A DNA stretch of 64,000 bases from assembly GCA_019671135.1 (NCBI GenBank), contig JAHRHY010000013.1, forward strand, positions 496,001 to 560,000, in the 5' to 3' direction. The notes under the pieces were generated by a model. That model was not told the origin of the DNA. It made no database searches and saw only the letters and a program-made list of their open reading frames with translations. Positions 1-9,648 of the stretch are shown here, in pieces (position 1 is the first letter of the stretch; each line of letters starts with the position of its first letter). The position numbers were made by a program, and so were the translations under genes. Source of the stretch: Linnemannia hyalina (lineage: Eukaryota > Mortierellomycota > Mortierellomycetes > Mortierellales > Mortierellaceae).

Positions 1-597
1 TGAAGTCAAGTCTCCAGATGCTGATCGGGACGATTTCGACGTAGATATCAGAAAGATGTTCCTTCTCATGAAGTTAAGCCTTAACTGTCTACTTGAAGCC
101 GGCGTGAAGGACCCTGTCATTCTAGGGATGCTTGTTCAGGGTATTGTATGATGACTCTAGGGCCCTGGGTTACTTCATTTCAATAGATATCGTGTTCTTA
201 TCCATGCCTTTGATCATTCCTTCACTCTAGATCGACGGTGTGAAGTGTTCTCGATGGACATTACCTATGAGGCAATTTATATACCGAAGGCCCTGGGAAC
301 GTTCGAAATCCCTGAGAATAAGCTCCAGTTACCCTTACTGCTGCATGCATTGGGTCCTTTGACAGCTGCCAGGGTATGATATAAGCCTTTTTTTTTTTTT
401 TTTTGTTGGTGATTGTACCTATTAATGTATCCGTATCTCTTTGTCAATTGTTTTAGGAGATCGCGTCCAACACTCTTGCCAAGATCACTGGACGTCCACG
501 CCTGGTTCAAATGAAGAAAAGCCTGTTGACACGTCCATCATTCTATCTACAAGGCGTCAAAATTCCTGAACCGTTACCTCCAGCGGTGGTACTCTAA
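1..597 (+). CDS. Unidentified gene, 3' end only (three exons)
   Basis: The gene enters from the left edge. Exons 1-140, 231-373 and 457-597 join in frame across two GT-AG introns and end at TAA 595-597. The visible ~140 residues begin EVKSPDADRDDFDVD, followed by a helical stretch (KMFLLMKLSLNCLLEAGV), then CEVFSMDITYEAIYIPKALG, and end IPEPLPPAVVL. The reading frame continues cleanly across both splice sites, which supports a real gene. I do not recognise the family with certainty. Similar C-termini occur in large uncharacterised Mortierella families, some of them joined to Crinkler-type N-termini; that is recollection and was not tested here. The E-x-K near the left edge could belong to a PD-(D/E)XK-like fold, but this is weak. 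No function is assigned. Confidence 0.6.
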
Positions 598-839
598 TAG
601 CGCTTATGTTCCCATGGTGTGATTGACCTTGGCTACTAGCAGGACGGCTTGATCTTACACAATAAAATTGCACCTCACTTTCCCCAATCTTTGAGCACTG
701 CCAACAATTAACCTTGAATCTTTTACTGTATATGAACATGAAGAGGATCTATGCCGGTGCCAAGTTTCAGGCTCCAAGTTGGATACTAAGGTCAGGAACG
801 CTCATTACGGTACCTTATTAGTTTCTTCTCTTAATGATC

Positions 840-2330
840 AAATCGCCGACCCTTTTCGTCTCCTTTAACAACTGGTATCTTTGCGCCGTATGTGTGGAAA
901 AGGCTCACTGAGCACGACAGGAAACAACCTACAACGACCATCATATCACAGCGGAATGGACCCTATATCCAAAAACTCACTCTAAGATTCCTCGACAAGA
1001 CCCTCCTCACCTCAATCGCACAGTTCTGTCCAAGCGTTACCTTTCTCTGCCTGCGCCTTGACCACCGCCCCTCAAGGGAACAATACCCTATCCTCAACAC
1101 ATTCTTCGGTCGTATGCACACCAACCTGACCAGTCTCTACATCCACTTTGATGCCTCGCCCTACCCTCTCTCCCTTCTCTGGAGCATCTCCAACCTCACC
1201 AACTTGATCCGACTGGACTTTCATGTCTTTTACTCGGACTACTATGACTCCAAGCACCATCCGCCAGAACTCTACACGAGTGTTCTGCAATGCTGTCCAA
1301 CATTGCAGAACTTTATTGGATAAGACAGCTTCCTGGAGCCAAGAATTCCAAGCTGGCCCGTCTCAAAAGAACAATCATGCCCCGTGCTTTTGGTATCCCG
1401 TCACATCCCCCTGTGGTGCATATGCTTAGTGGATACAATCTCCGGTACCTCCATGTGCGATCACCCTCCATCGATGTACCGACGTCCCACAAGATCATTG
1501 TTCAATGCCCTTTACTGGAACGACTATTGATCGATCACGGCTACTTGAATATTGTCACTGAGACTTAGACGGTCCTTGCTACACACTGCCCACTTCTCCG
1601 GGATCTTCAATTCTGGAACGGACACTTGATTAATGAACTACAGCTACCCGATTCCACAGCTCCGCTTTATCTGTTTCGTAAACTCGAGACTCTCTGTTTG
1701 AGCGTTATTCGGTTCCCAGAGATGATTGATCCTTCCAATCTCAAGGGTTGTCGACAGCGGTATGAAGCCATCCGCAGCATACAAGAGTCACCTCCACTGA
1801 TGTCTCTCACCATTATAGGACCCAACGAACGTGCTTTTATCATCCTCCTATATGTCTTGACTGAGTTCCCGGAACTCGAGTCTCTGACCGTCGGTAGCTC
1901 CCACACCTACAAGACGTTCACGCAAGATGTGCAGCTATCGCCACCGGGACAATCTTTACGATTTTACGGCGCCTTGGGCGTGTCAGGGAAAACTTGCGTG
2001 GCTTGACGTGGCGTCGATTTCTTTTCCGAACGAGGCGATCCTGAGCCAGTTCTTTGGTCTTGTTGGTAGTCTACCCAGTCTGACGACGTTATGTGTCGCG
2101 ATTTCTCAGCTCCGAAATTTGACGGTCAATACAAGTTCGAGCATGAGTATCACATTGCCGACAGTGACGACCCTACGTGTCAGCCCATGGGTGTCTGAGA
2201 ATGGGGTTGTAGTTGAGGCACCCTTGCTTTCCCACGTCTTGAGAAAATGACACTCTTGGGCGGGTTAGGGTTGGATATCGTTGATCGGTTGAGGGCAACC
2301 TTTCCGCCCATAGAGTTTGCATCATGGTAG
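840..2330 (+). pseudogene. Decayed F-box/LRR gene (multiple frameshifts and a stop)
   Basis: F-box/LRR-type coding sequence is visible in alternating frames. An F-box tail (IFAPYVWKRLTEHDR) lies near 880-910. Leucine-rich repeats run in one frame to a TAA at 1321-1323. The frame then shifts and meets a TAG at 1566-1568. Coding resumes without a new start (TVLATHCPLLRDLQFW), shifts again near 1985 (GKLAWLDVASISFPNEA) and a third time near 2235 (FPRLEKMTLLGG), ending FPPIEFASW at TAG 2328-2330. Another shift lies near 870, inside the F-box. None of the junctions matches the 96-125 bp introns of neighbouring genes. I read this as a dead paralogue of the F-box family that fills the right half of the window. 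Sequencing errors could explain one lesion but hardly five. Confidence 0.75.
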
Positions 2331-2572
2331 ACACATTAAAAGGCAGTGTTACTAAGTCATATGTAGCAAGAGAAGAAAGAAAATGACAACCTAACCAACA
2401 ACCTAACTGACAGTAACTTCAATCATGGTCCACACCCAACCAACACAAATTTTCCAAGCCACTTTTTGGATCTGCCACTTCTTTCGTGTGGTTTTATTCT
2501 TCTTTCACACCGCACAACCTTCTCGTTTCTTCAACATACCAACATATAGACCAAGCAGCAGACACATCACCC

Positions 2573-4132
2573 ATGGCCGCCGAATACGAACTCTTCGAAC
2601 CCCCAAACGATGCCATCTCAACCGTCACCTTCCACCCCTCCAAACCAGAGGTCCTGATGGTCTCCTCCTGGGACAAGGTACCTCGTTCACAACAATAGCC
2701 CATCCTCGTTTAGATCACACAACAGGCCAAACGACCGAGCCTCCTGGACATGGCATGAAGTCTTTCAAACAAGGAAGCGCGGATCAGGACACTAATGGGT
2801 CGCACTTAACGAATGGGATGCACAGGAGAAAAAACAAAAAACCAAGCAACTAACACTATCTTTCCCCCTCTTTTTTTTCTCTCGGCCTGTTAGAGTGTAG
2901 CGTTATACGATATTGTCAAGAACCAGCAGACGGCAAAATACTACCACAGTGCGGCAGTTCTGGACTGTTGCTTTGGGGAAGGCATGCAGGCGTACAGCGG
3001 AGGACTCGACAAAGCCGTCAGGATGTGAGTGACGACAATGTTGGGGGACCAAAATGGTATTACGTCAAAACGGTGAACTATTGTTTTCTTGACGAGAACT
3101 AACAGCTGCATTCTTGATGGGGATGTTTTTAGGCACGACTTTTCGACGGGACGGGATGTTGTGTTGGGAAACCATGATGATGCTGTGCGTACGATGGCTT
3201 TTAGTACCGCCAACAGTATGTACTCTGGATGTCTCACGAACTGCTGCTCTTAAATCAGTTGTGGATACTGCTGACATGGACTCACACTACGTCAAGACAC
3301 GAAACTAACATCTTTTTGTATATTCCTCGATGCTGCAGACTTCTTGGTGACGGGATCATGGGACAAGACGATCGGGACATGGGACCACCGCGCAGGAGGT
3401 GCCGAGCACGGCTCAAACCTGGGAATATACCACCAACCCGAAAAGATCTTCTCCCTCGACGTCTGCGACCAGAAACTGGTCGTCGCCATGGCAGGACGTC
3501 ATGTGTTTATCTACGATCTTAGGAATATGAAGGAAACCCTGCAGCGTCGGGAGAGCTCGTTGAAGTACCAGACACGGTTTGTCAAGTGTATGCGAAACGG
3601 GCAGGGGTATGCGTCGTCGTCGATCGAGGGCCGTGTTGCGGTCGAGTTTTTTGACCCTTCACCACAGAGTCAGGCCAAGAAGTATGCCTTCAAGTGTCAT
3701 CGCCAGAATGAGGATGGTGTTGAGATGATCTATCCCGTCAACGCCTTGGCGTTCCATCCTATGTAAGATTTCTTTGTCCTTCTTGGCTGCCGTAACATAT
3801 TTTTTTTGTTTATTTGATAGGTATATGTATTGGTGTCTAATCCTTCTGTCCGCTCTCTCATATAATATAGTCACGGAACGTTCGCATCAGGAGGATCGGA
3901 TGGAGGAGTGACAATGTGGGATGGATACAACAAAAAGAGGCTACGACAGTACCCACGGTACCCAACCTCGGTCTCGTCGCTGTCATGGTCCTGTGACGGC
4001 AAGACGCTGGCGGTCGCCAGTTCTTATACATTTGACCAGGGCGAGAAGGACCATGCACCAGACCAGATCTTCTTGCGCTCAATATCGGATCAGGAGGCCC
4101 GACCCAAGACCGTCGCTGGAATGAGCAAATAA
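2573..4132 (+). CDS. BUB3: Mitotic checkpoint protein BUB3 (WD40)
   Basis: Five exons, 2573-2677, 2894-3024, 3133-3215, 3339-3762 and 3871-4132, encode 334 residues, the usual BUB3 length. WD40 blades are visible throughout: AISTVTFHP near residue 14, GGLDKAVRM near 70, [13 protein letters not shown] near 112 and [16 protein letters not shown] in the last exon. The segment [20 protein letters not shown], with an acidic patch and two K/R clusters, separates BUB3 from its relative RAE1. BUB3 is a seven-bladed propeller that binds GLEBS motifs of BUB1 and MAD3 and brings them to phosphorylated KNL1 at unattached kinetochores, delaying anaphase. The start ATG lies in a good context (cacccATGGCC). 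The gene converges on the zinc-finger gene at 4353-6219. Confidence 0.93.
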
Positions 4133-4213
4133 GTTACTGCTTTGTGGATGTGATTTGTTTGCTTGTGACCTGTTGTTCTGCGTCTTGTTGGGGGAGAGAT
4201 TGCAATGTTTAGC

Positions 4214-4219
4214 AATAAA
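4214..4219 (+). terminator. Polyadenylation signal AATAAA of BUB3
   Basis: A canonical AATAAA lies 82 bases after the BUB3 stop codon in the 220-bp convergent spacer. This is a position-based assignment. Confidence 0.5.
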
Positions 4220-4352
4220 GGAATGAAACGCAAAAAGGTGTTGTTTGTGAGGGATTTGTTTAAGGGAGTCTGAGAAAAAGTATGGCATGTGAATTATCTT
4301 TTTTAATGGCTATGGTACAAATGTGGGATAAAAAGCAAACAAACAAGAAAAA

Positions 4353-6219
4353 CTAATCACTGTCTTCAATAGCCTGAAGAGCAGGGTCCTGAAACTCCTC
4401 CTGACTGACAAGGAGAGCATCGAGCAATAACTCCTGCTCAACACGAAGTCGCTGTAACTTCTTTTTGTGGTCCTCGTACTCGGCTTCCAGGGCTTCACGC
4501 TCATTATGGATGTAGTCGTATTTGGCCTTCAGGAGCCCGTACCGCTGCCTGGGTGTCTGTCCGTTGTCCGTCTCGAAGTCACTGTCATCGTCCCCGCTTG
4601 CGTCCTCGTCCTCGTTGTTGTTTTCGTCGTTATCGTCACCGGTATTGGTCCGTACACGCTCCTTCTTGCGCCCTCCTTCTGCTGTTACTGTTGATGCTCC
4701 TCCTTTTCCTCGCCGAGCGTTCTCCAGATGCTGCAGGATCACGCGGTCAGAATGTGAACGGTGATGGTAATGTCGATGTTCACTGTTGCCGTGAGTGTGC
4801 TGTTGATCCCCAATATAGTACCCATCCTCGTCATACTCCTCGCCACCGCCAGCGCCAAGCTTCCGGAGTTTTGTCGGACGATGTTTGGATGAAGTGGAAG
4901 GGAGATCGGTTTCAGATCGAGTGGAATCAGGGTGCCGCCGCTTCTTGGCGCCAAAGGATGACGAGTGGAGGAGGGTTGATGAGGCTGCTGGGTCTTTCAT
5001 GGTATATCGGCCTCGGGATTTCCGTCCTGTGAATCGTTCTGGTACATCTCCGTGCTGGAATTTGAGGTGTTTTGCCATCGCGCTAGTCGAAAGAAGAAAA
5101 GGAGAGCTGTCAGCTTTGCTTGCCTGCAGTGTCTGTTTCCATGCAATCGAATAAGGGAATAGGGGTTGAGAGCAAGACTTACTCGGAGCGACTGAAGCTC
5201 TTGTCACATTCTAATGAATAAAAAAGACGAACGGAACAACATATGGTCAGTATCCTGAGTGAAAAGTATGCGAACGAACAAATCTCAGAATACCAAGCAA
5301 AAAAACCAGAAACTGTACCTGGGACAGGACAATCATAAGGTTTGTGCTTGGTATGACTCCTCATATGCGAGATCAATGCAAACCGAGTCGTCTGAGCAAT
5401 AGGTCTGCGCGCACACCCCTGCCACTCACAGGTATAAGCCGTCTTCTTCCACCCAATATGTTCATCCGACAGGTGGATCACCAACGCTGCTAAGGACGGC
5501 AAAACTTTTCCACAATCCCTCCACCGACACAGGGTCTCCTCGGGCAGGTTGCTGTACTCTTCGTCGTTGGGGGTTTGGCCTGGTCCGGCGCCGCCTTCTT
5601 CATCCTCGTTTTCTTCGTCTCCTTCGTCGTCGTCGTCTGATGATAATGGCAGTTCGTCTTCTTCCTCGGCGGCGCGACCTGACTTTGTAGTAGTTGGTTT
5701 CCGGTCTTCATCCTCCTCTTCATCCTCATCAACATCATCCTCCACTTCCTCTTCTCCTGCGTCTTGTCCGTCTTCTGTGCGCGTTGTGCCTGTTGCAGGT
5801 TTCTTAGACTTTGAACCGGCAGCCTTGGTACGTTTAGTTGTCGCGGTAGTGATGGTAGTCTGCTGACGACTCTCCTGCTCCGAAAGTTGTCCATCAGCAC
5901 CTCCTACATCCTCATTCACAACAACACCCTCCATCTCACTACCTTCCTCCTCTTTCACTCTGCCCTGTGGTTCCTTGACTTCTTCCTGCTCCTCGCTCTT
6001 CAGCACCTGTACTTCTTTCTCCACCACCACCTCCTCCTCGGATTCCTGGCGTTGCTGTGGCGGCTGCTGACTTGCAATAGTGTCTTGACTCTCTGGTCGT
6101 GTTGCAGTTGCTGGGGACGAGGTGGAGGTCATGGAGATGTCGGCGTCTTGGTCCTGATTCGGATCACCCTGTGCGGCTGCTGCCGTTGTTGATGTTGGTG
6201 GCGATGGCTGTGTTGACAT
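4353..6219 (-). CDS. C2H2 zinc-finger protein, INO80 subunit Iec1-like
   Basis: Three exons on the minus strand, 6219-5319, 5210-5183 and 5082-4353, encode 552 residues. The 28-nt middle exon is required to complete the third finger (ECDKSFSRSDAMAKHLKFQH), which confirms the splicing. Residues 1-225 are disordered, with long E/D runs. Three C2H2 fingers follow at about 231-254 (CRWRDCGKVLPSLAALVIH), 264-289 (CEWQGCARRPIAQTTRFALISH) and 295-321. The linker SHMRSHTKHKPYDC is of the YY1/GLI type. A basic/acidic tail leads to a conserved C-terminal helix near 486-540 (YGLLKAKYDYIHNEREALE). That layout matches the fungal Iec1-type, YY1-like subunit of the INO80 chromatin remodeller, acting in the nucleus. 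The family match is from memory, and another YY1-like transcription factor remains possible. Confidence 0.85.
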
Positions 6220-6401
6220 GGCTTCTTTGTCTGACGATGAAGTCAGTAACAGAAAGGTGAACAGCGAATTTAGACCCTTTTAGACTAGAGCAGAATGGGC
6301 GCATAAATTACGTCACCGAAGACGCATCTGTGCACCCACACCCTCCTATCTGCACTGCAATAATGACAGTGAAAATGTGTTTTTGGGTTCCTTTTCATTG
6401 T

Positions 6402-6645
6402 AAAAAGGAACCCAAAAAAAAATCAAATAGTCTGAACTGTTTCCCTAAATGCACTATTCTAAAAAGGTGATATATAGCGCACGTGGTGGAAAGAAGAACA
6501 CTGTATGACTTTCCACTTGTCGTTCTTGGACATGCTTCAGTCAATCATCCCGTGTGTTATATATCCGTGACCGTTTCGCACCCTTTAGAATAGTGCATTT
6601 AGGGAAACAGTTCAGTTCATTTGATTTTTTTTTGGGTTCCTTTTT
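6402..6645. mobile_element. Long-hairpin MITE-like element
   Basis: Left arm 6402-6469 and right arm 6579-6645 are reverse complements over about 67 bases. They differ only at a three-base patch near the middle and at the inner end. Both carry aaaaaggaaccc, a nine-A run and ctgaactgtttccctaaatg. About 109 bases without coding potential separate the arms, and pairing continues weakly inward (gatatatagcgcacg against the right side). The outer left end also contains a small palindrome, gggttcctttt...aaaaggaaccc, at 6385-6413. Structure and size fit a non-autonomous inverted-repeat transposon. A transcript would fold into a near-perfect duplex. Confidence 0.75.
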
Positions 6646-6988
6646 GCTGTACAGTAGTTCAAAACGAGGGTGAGGAGCGACATGAATTGAACCACGCGAC
6701 GCTCGCGTCCGATCACGGCTCCACCTTGAAAGTTTCTGAGTCAGAGGCAAATGACGATCCCAGCCGCTTGAGTGTTGAAGTTCCATCCCCTCATTCCGGA
6801 TCCTGATGGTGCAGCCGTCATCGTTGTTGAAACGGTTCTCTCAACCTGTCTTTGGCCTCTTTTCTCCTTTTGCTTCTTTTGTATAACACCATTGCATATT
6901 TGCATGTACTACAACCTTGCGCAATAAATCGCCTGTCTCTTTGCAACCTCAGATTGTTTTTCATACACCTCATTTTGCAGAAAGGTCC

Positions 6989-7051
6989 ACTTTTCATAGT
7001 AAAATGTGGACCTTTCCACTGAATTGAAATATATAAGGGGTGTTATTCAGT
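6989..7051. mobile_element. Truncated copy of the 95-bp palindromic element
   Basis: This stretch matches the left arm and spacer of the complete element at 61336-61430: ttttcatagtaaaatgtgg, then ccactgaattgaaa, then gtgttattcag. The right arm is lost after attcagt, where the stem-loop at 7057-7125 begins. Two copies 54 kb apart define a small repeat family. Confidence 0.7.
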
Positions 7052-7056
7052 CCATC

Positions 7057-7125
7057 TTATCTATGCTTGGATTTACGGATCTTGAATTAGACCGGTATGT
7101 GATCCGTAAATCCAAGCACAGATAA
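7057..7125. repeat. 25-bp stem, 19-base loop inverted repeat
   Basis: Arms 7057-7081 and 7101-7125 share tgcttggatttacggatc, reverse-complemented, with a single mismatch in 25 positions. The loop is 7082-7100. The structure abuts the broken end of the palindromic element at 6989-7051, so it may be the insertion that destroyed it or the remnant of another element. No run of T follows, so it is not an obvious terminator. Confidence 0.7.
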
Positions 7126-7258
7126 ATCAACGCCCATTAATCCTATCACGTTCAGCTTCACTTCGTCAATGATGTCCAGTTTTTTTTATTTCATTCCACG
7201 CCCAATGGGAGTAACCTTGCTGCAAGAAAAAAGAAAAGCTCCTAGAAGTTTGAACACG

Positions 7259-9034
7259 CTAGAATGGAAACTTAACCTCAGGACGGTGCTCCTGGACATA
7301 GCTAATAAATTCTCGGCACATGTAATGATACAAGCCCTCAATGGCCCTAAGCTTTGGCCACTCGCTCACAACCACCTTGGCATGCTCGACCGTCAACTCT
7401 GCATTGGAATCCAACGACTTGGACTTCAAATTCAACAACTCCAGCTCCTTCAACGGTGTCAGCAGCATCAACCCTTCATGGGGCTTGAACTTAAAGCTGC
7501 CCGTTCCACCACCGAAGCTGAGACTCTTTAACTCCGTCAATGTCGAAGCAATCTGCTGGAAGAACGCCGTCTGGGCCTGGGAGGGTGTGGAGGTCGAACC
7601 GGTAGTATCACAATCGGGGACGACTAAAAGTGTTTGGAGACCTGTGCACACCCAGGGGTGGCCTCTGAACATCTCTGGGTCACAGTCGAAACGAGGTGAC
7701 AAGAGCGTGAGCTCCAAGAGCCGATGGCAGGTCCTCAGGATTCGGTGCGGGCCAGGTCCTTCGTTCAAGGCCCCAATCCTGGACGTGATGAAAATCGTCT
7801 CAAGGGTATCGCTGTGTTTACAGATCGTCTTGAACAGGTCGTCGTCCACAAAGGTGGTGTTAGTCAAATGGAGATACTCAAGACGCCTCGCTGCGCGGAT
7901 CAAGACCTCGTGGTTAAAGGTGCCCGAGAGTGTCAGAGAGGTCAGATGAGTAAAGCCTAGCTTATAGGCGAGTTGGACAGAATTGAGTTTTGGGTCCAGC
8001 GTGAAAGTAAAAGACATCAAGTGCGGGAGTCCGAGGGCAAACTCCAGTTGTTCCTGGGGCGTGATGCCTCGAAGGGCCAACATGGAGAGTTCCTCAATGT
8101 GAGTGCAAGGATAGGTAGAATCCTCCGAGCAGTACAAGTCCCGACTCCATAGTGCGAGCGCGGCCGGGTCGGGCAAGATGCGTCGTTGTATCGTATTCCC
8201 TTGGATGTTGAGGATCTTGATGTGGTTAAGGTGCAAAGTCCGAAGGTGAGGGGCGTTGTGAAGAAAGATCTCGAGGTAGTGGCGGTCGACCTTAGCCATC
8301 TCAAAAGTAGCAGCGTGCAACTTGGGCCACCTTGGAGGTTCGCTCGCCGCCTCCGCCGATTCTGTGAGCGACCACTCTGCTGCTGCTGGGAGTGGGAGTG
8401 CTAGTTGCCGCCATTGGTGTGGGATGCCCTGCGGGAACACACCCGAGTCACGCAGGCGGAGAGTCTCCAACAATGGACTGTTTTCCAACACGGTAAGGAC
8501 GCTTTCGATCCGTTGCTCCGTATTCCAGTAATCCTCCGACATTCGAACGTTCTCGGGCGCGACCATTTGGCCCACACTGGCATCGTATATCAGGAATTGG
8601 GGAGGCACATTAAAGTCAAAGTCGATCGCTCTAGCAGGCTTGCAGAGGTATCCGAGAATAATGAAGCTCATCAAGGACGGGGTGTTGATGTAAGTCCTCC
8701 TTTCTCGATGGATGGCCATAGGGATCGTGGGGTCATCGACTTTGGCGACAAAGTTATCAACCAGGGCAAGAAACTCTTGTTCAAGGCGGGCTTCAGGATC
8801 GACGTAAGGCAGAGTGGGCGCGAATTTGATCTTGAAGAGCCGGACGAGGACCCTGTCAAAGTCGTCGATGATGCGCCACCAGAGAAAAGGCGCAAAGTGA
8901 CGGTGCCACTCATGGTTGACGAGGCTGCAAGCCTTGAGCGAGGGTATGTCTTCGTCGTCATCGAGGCAAGTCCCGATGAGTTCGAGGATCGCAGGCAGCT
9001 CTAGGGGATGAGTCCGTTGAGGCTGTTGGGTCAT
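7259..9034 (-). CDS. F-box/LRR protein, 591 aa
   Basis: An uninterrupted reading frame of 591 residues. The N-terminal F-box (about residues 9-55) reads LELPAILELIGTCLD, then SLKACSLVNHEWHRHFAP, then FLWWRIID. LRR segments follow, for example LRTLHLNHIKILNIQG, LMSFTFTLDPKLNSVQL and LEYLHLTNTTFVDDDLF. The C-terminus has the family signature VVVSEWPKLRAIEGL and ends RPEVKFPF. F-box proteins bind SKP1 through the F-box and present LRR-bound substrates to the CUL1-RBX1 ubiquitin ligase. The substrate here is unknown. The gene faces another F-box gene at 9649 across 614 bp, so the two may share a divergent promoter. Confidence 0.85.
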   Translation of the reverse strand: MTQQPQRTHPLELPAILELIGTCLDDDEDIPSLKACSLVNHEWHRHFAPFLWWRIIDDFDRVLVRLFKIKFAPTLPYVDPEARLEQEFLALVDNFVAKVDDPTIPMAIHRERRTYINTPSLMSFIILGYLCKPARAIDFDFNVPPQFLIYDASVGQMVAPENVRMSEDYWNTEQRIESVLTVLENSPLLETLRLRDSGVFPQGIPHQWRQLALPLPAAAEWSLTESAEAASEPPRWPKLHAATFEMAKVDRHYLEIFLHNAPHLRTLHLNHIKILNIQGNTIQRRILPDPAALALWSRDLYCSEDSTYPCTHIEELSMLALRGITPQEQLEFALGLPHLMSFTFTLDPKLNSVQLAYKLGFTHLTSLTLSGTFNHEVLIRAARRLEYLHLTNTTFVDDDLFKTICKHSDTLETIFITSRIGALNEGPGPHRILRTCHRLLELTLLSPRFDCDPEMFRGHPWVCTGLQTLLVVPDCDTTGSTSTPSQAQTAFFQQIASTLTELKSLSFGGGTGSFKFKPHEGLMLLTPLKELELLNLKSKSLDSNAELTVEHAKVVVSEWPKLRAIEGLYHYMCREFISYVQEHRPEVKFPF

Positions 9035-9648
9035 TGCGAATGTGTGTGCGGGTGGGATTGTGTCTGAATCTGGTGATGATTAAGCGGGTGTAGTTATTGT
9101 TGGCTGTTTTGTGAATGTGAGTGAGTAAGGGTGTTGCTGTTGGGTGTTTGTTTGTTTGTAAAGAGGAAAGAGTTACAAAAGGGAGTATGCCGGTTGTGGT
9201 CATTGACCCATGTACTATATACTGCGCCAGAGGGGGCGTCGACTCCCTCAGCCCACAGTCGTTTAAATCGTGCCACACTAGTGAAAACGCCAAGGCCTGA
9301 GACGACTACGCGCGACAGCCACACAAAGGTGACCTTTTTTTAACACTTCCTGGGTCCCATAGGCGCGTTTTTTTTTGTGGCGGTGTCTTACTAGACGTCC
9401 TTCCTTTGCTGAAGGACAGGGCTGACCCTAACCCTTCCTTCCTACTCCCTCCTTCACTCCCTTGCGCTTCTTGCCTCTTTTGTCCTTCATGCGCAGGAAA
9501 TCATCTAACAGCAAAACGTACTCGTCCCCTATCTTTCGACGTCTTCTTTTGCTATTTATTCTCTCGTCCATCCGTCCTTCTTTCTTTTCTTTTCTTTTCT
9601 CTTCAACAATACAAGTCAACTCCTCTCAGCAATATTAAACCCACAAGA
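9035..9648. promoter_or_regulatory. Divergent promoter region between two F-box genes
   Basis: A 614-bp spacer separates genes transcribed away from each other. The side next to the plus-strand gene is strongly CT-rich (repeated tttctttctttt near 9575-9605), a common fungal core-promoter feature. No specific factor site is claimed. Confidence 0.45.

Larger units (their letters stand above)
6220..7258. other. Non-coding spacer with three inverted-repeat elements
   Basis: No supported gene lies between the zinc-finger start and the end of the next F-box gene. The spacer holds a 240-bp long hairpin, a truncated copy of a palindromic element and a separate 69-base stem-loop, each listed individually. 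The part just above 6219 is the likely promoter of the zinc-finger gene. A weak B-box-like stretch on the minus strand near 6685-6695 is not enough for a tRNA call. Confidence 0.7.

Noticed and set aside
5549..5866. Serine-rich plus-strand open frame
   Set aside because: It is the antisense of the acidic GAN-codon region of the zinc-finger gene.
6660..6790. Possible minus-strand tRNA or tRNA-derived repeat (ggttcaattc resembles a B box)
   Set aside because: I could not form an acceptor stem, a T-arm with a seven-base loop, or an anticodon arm.
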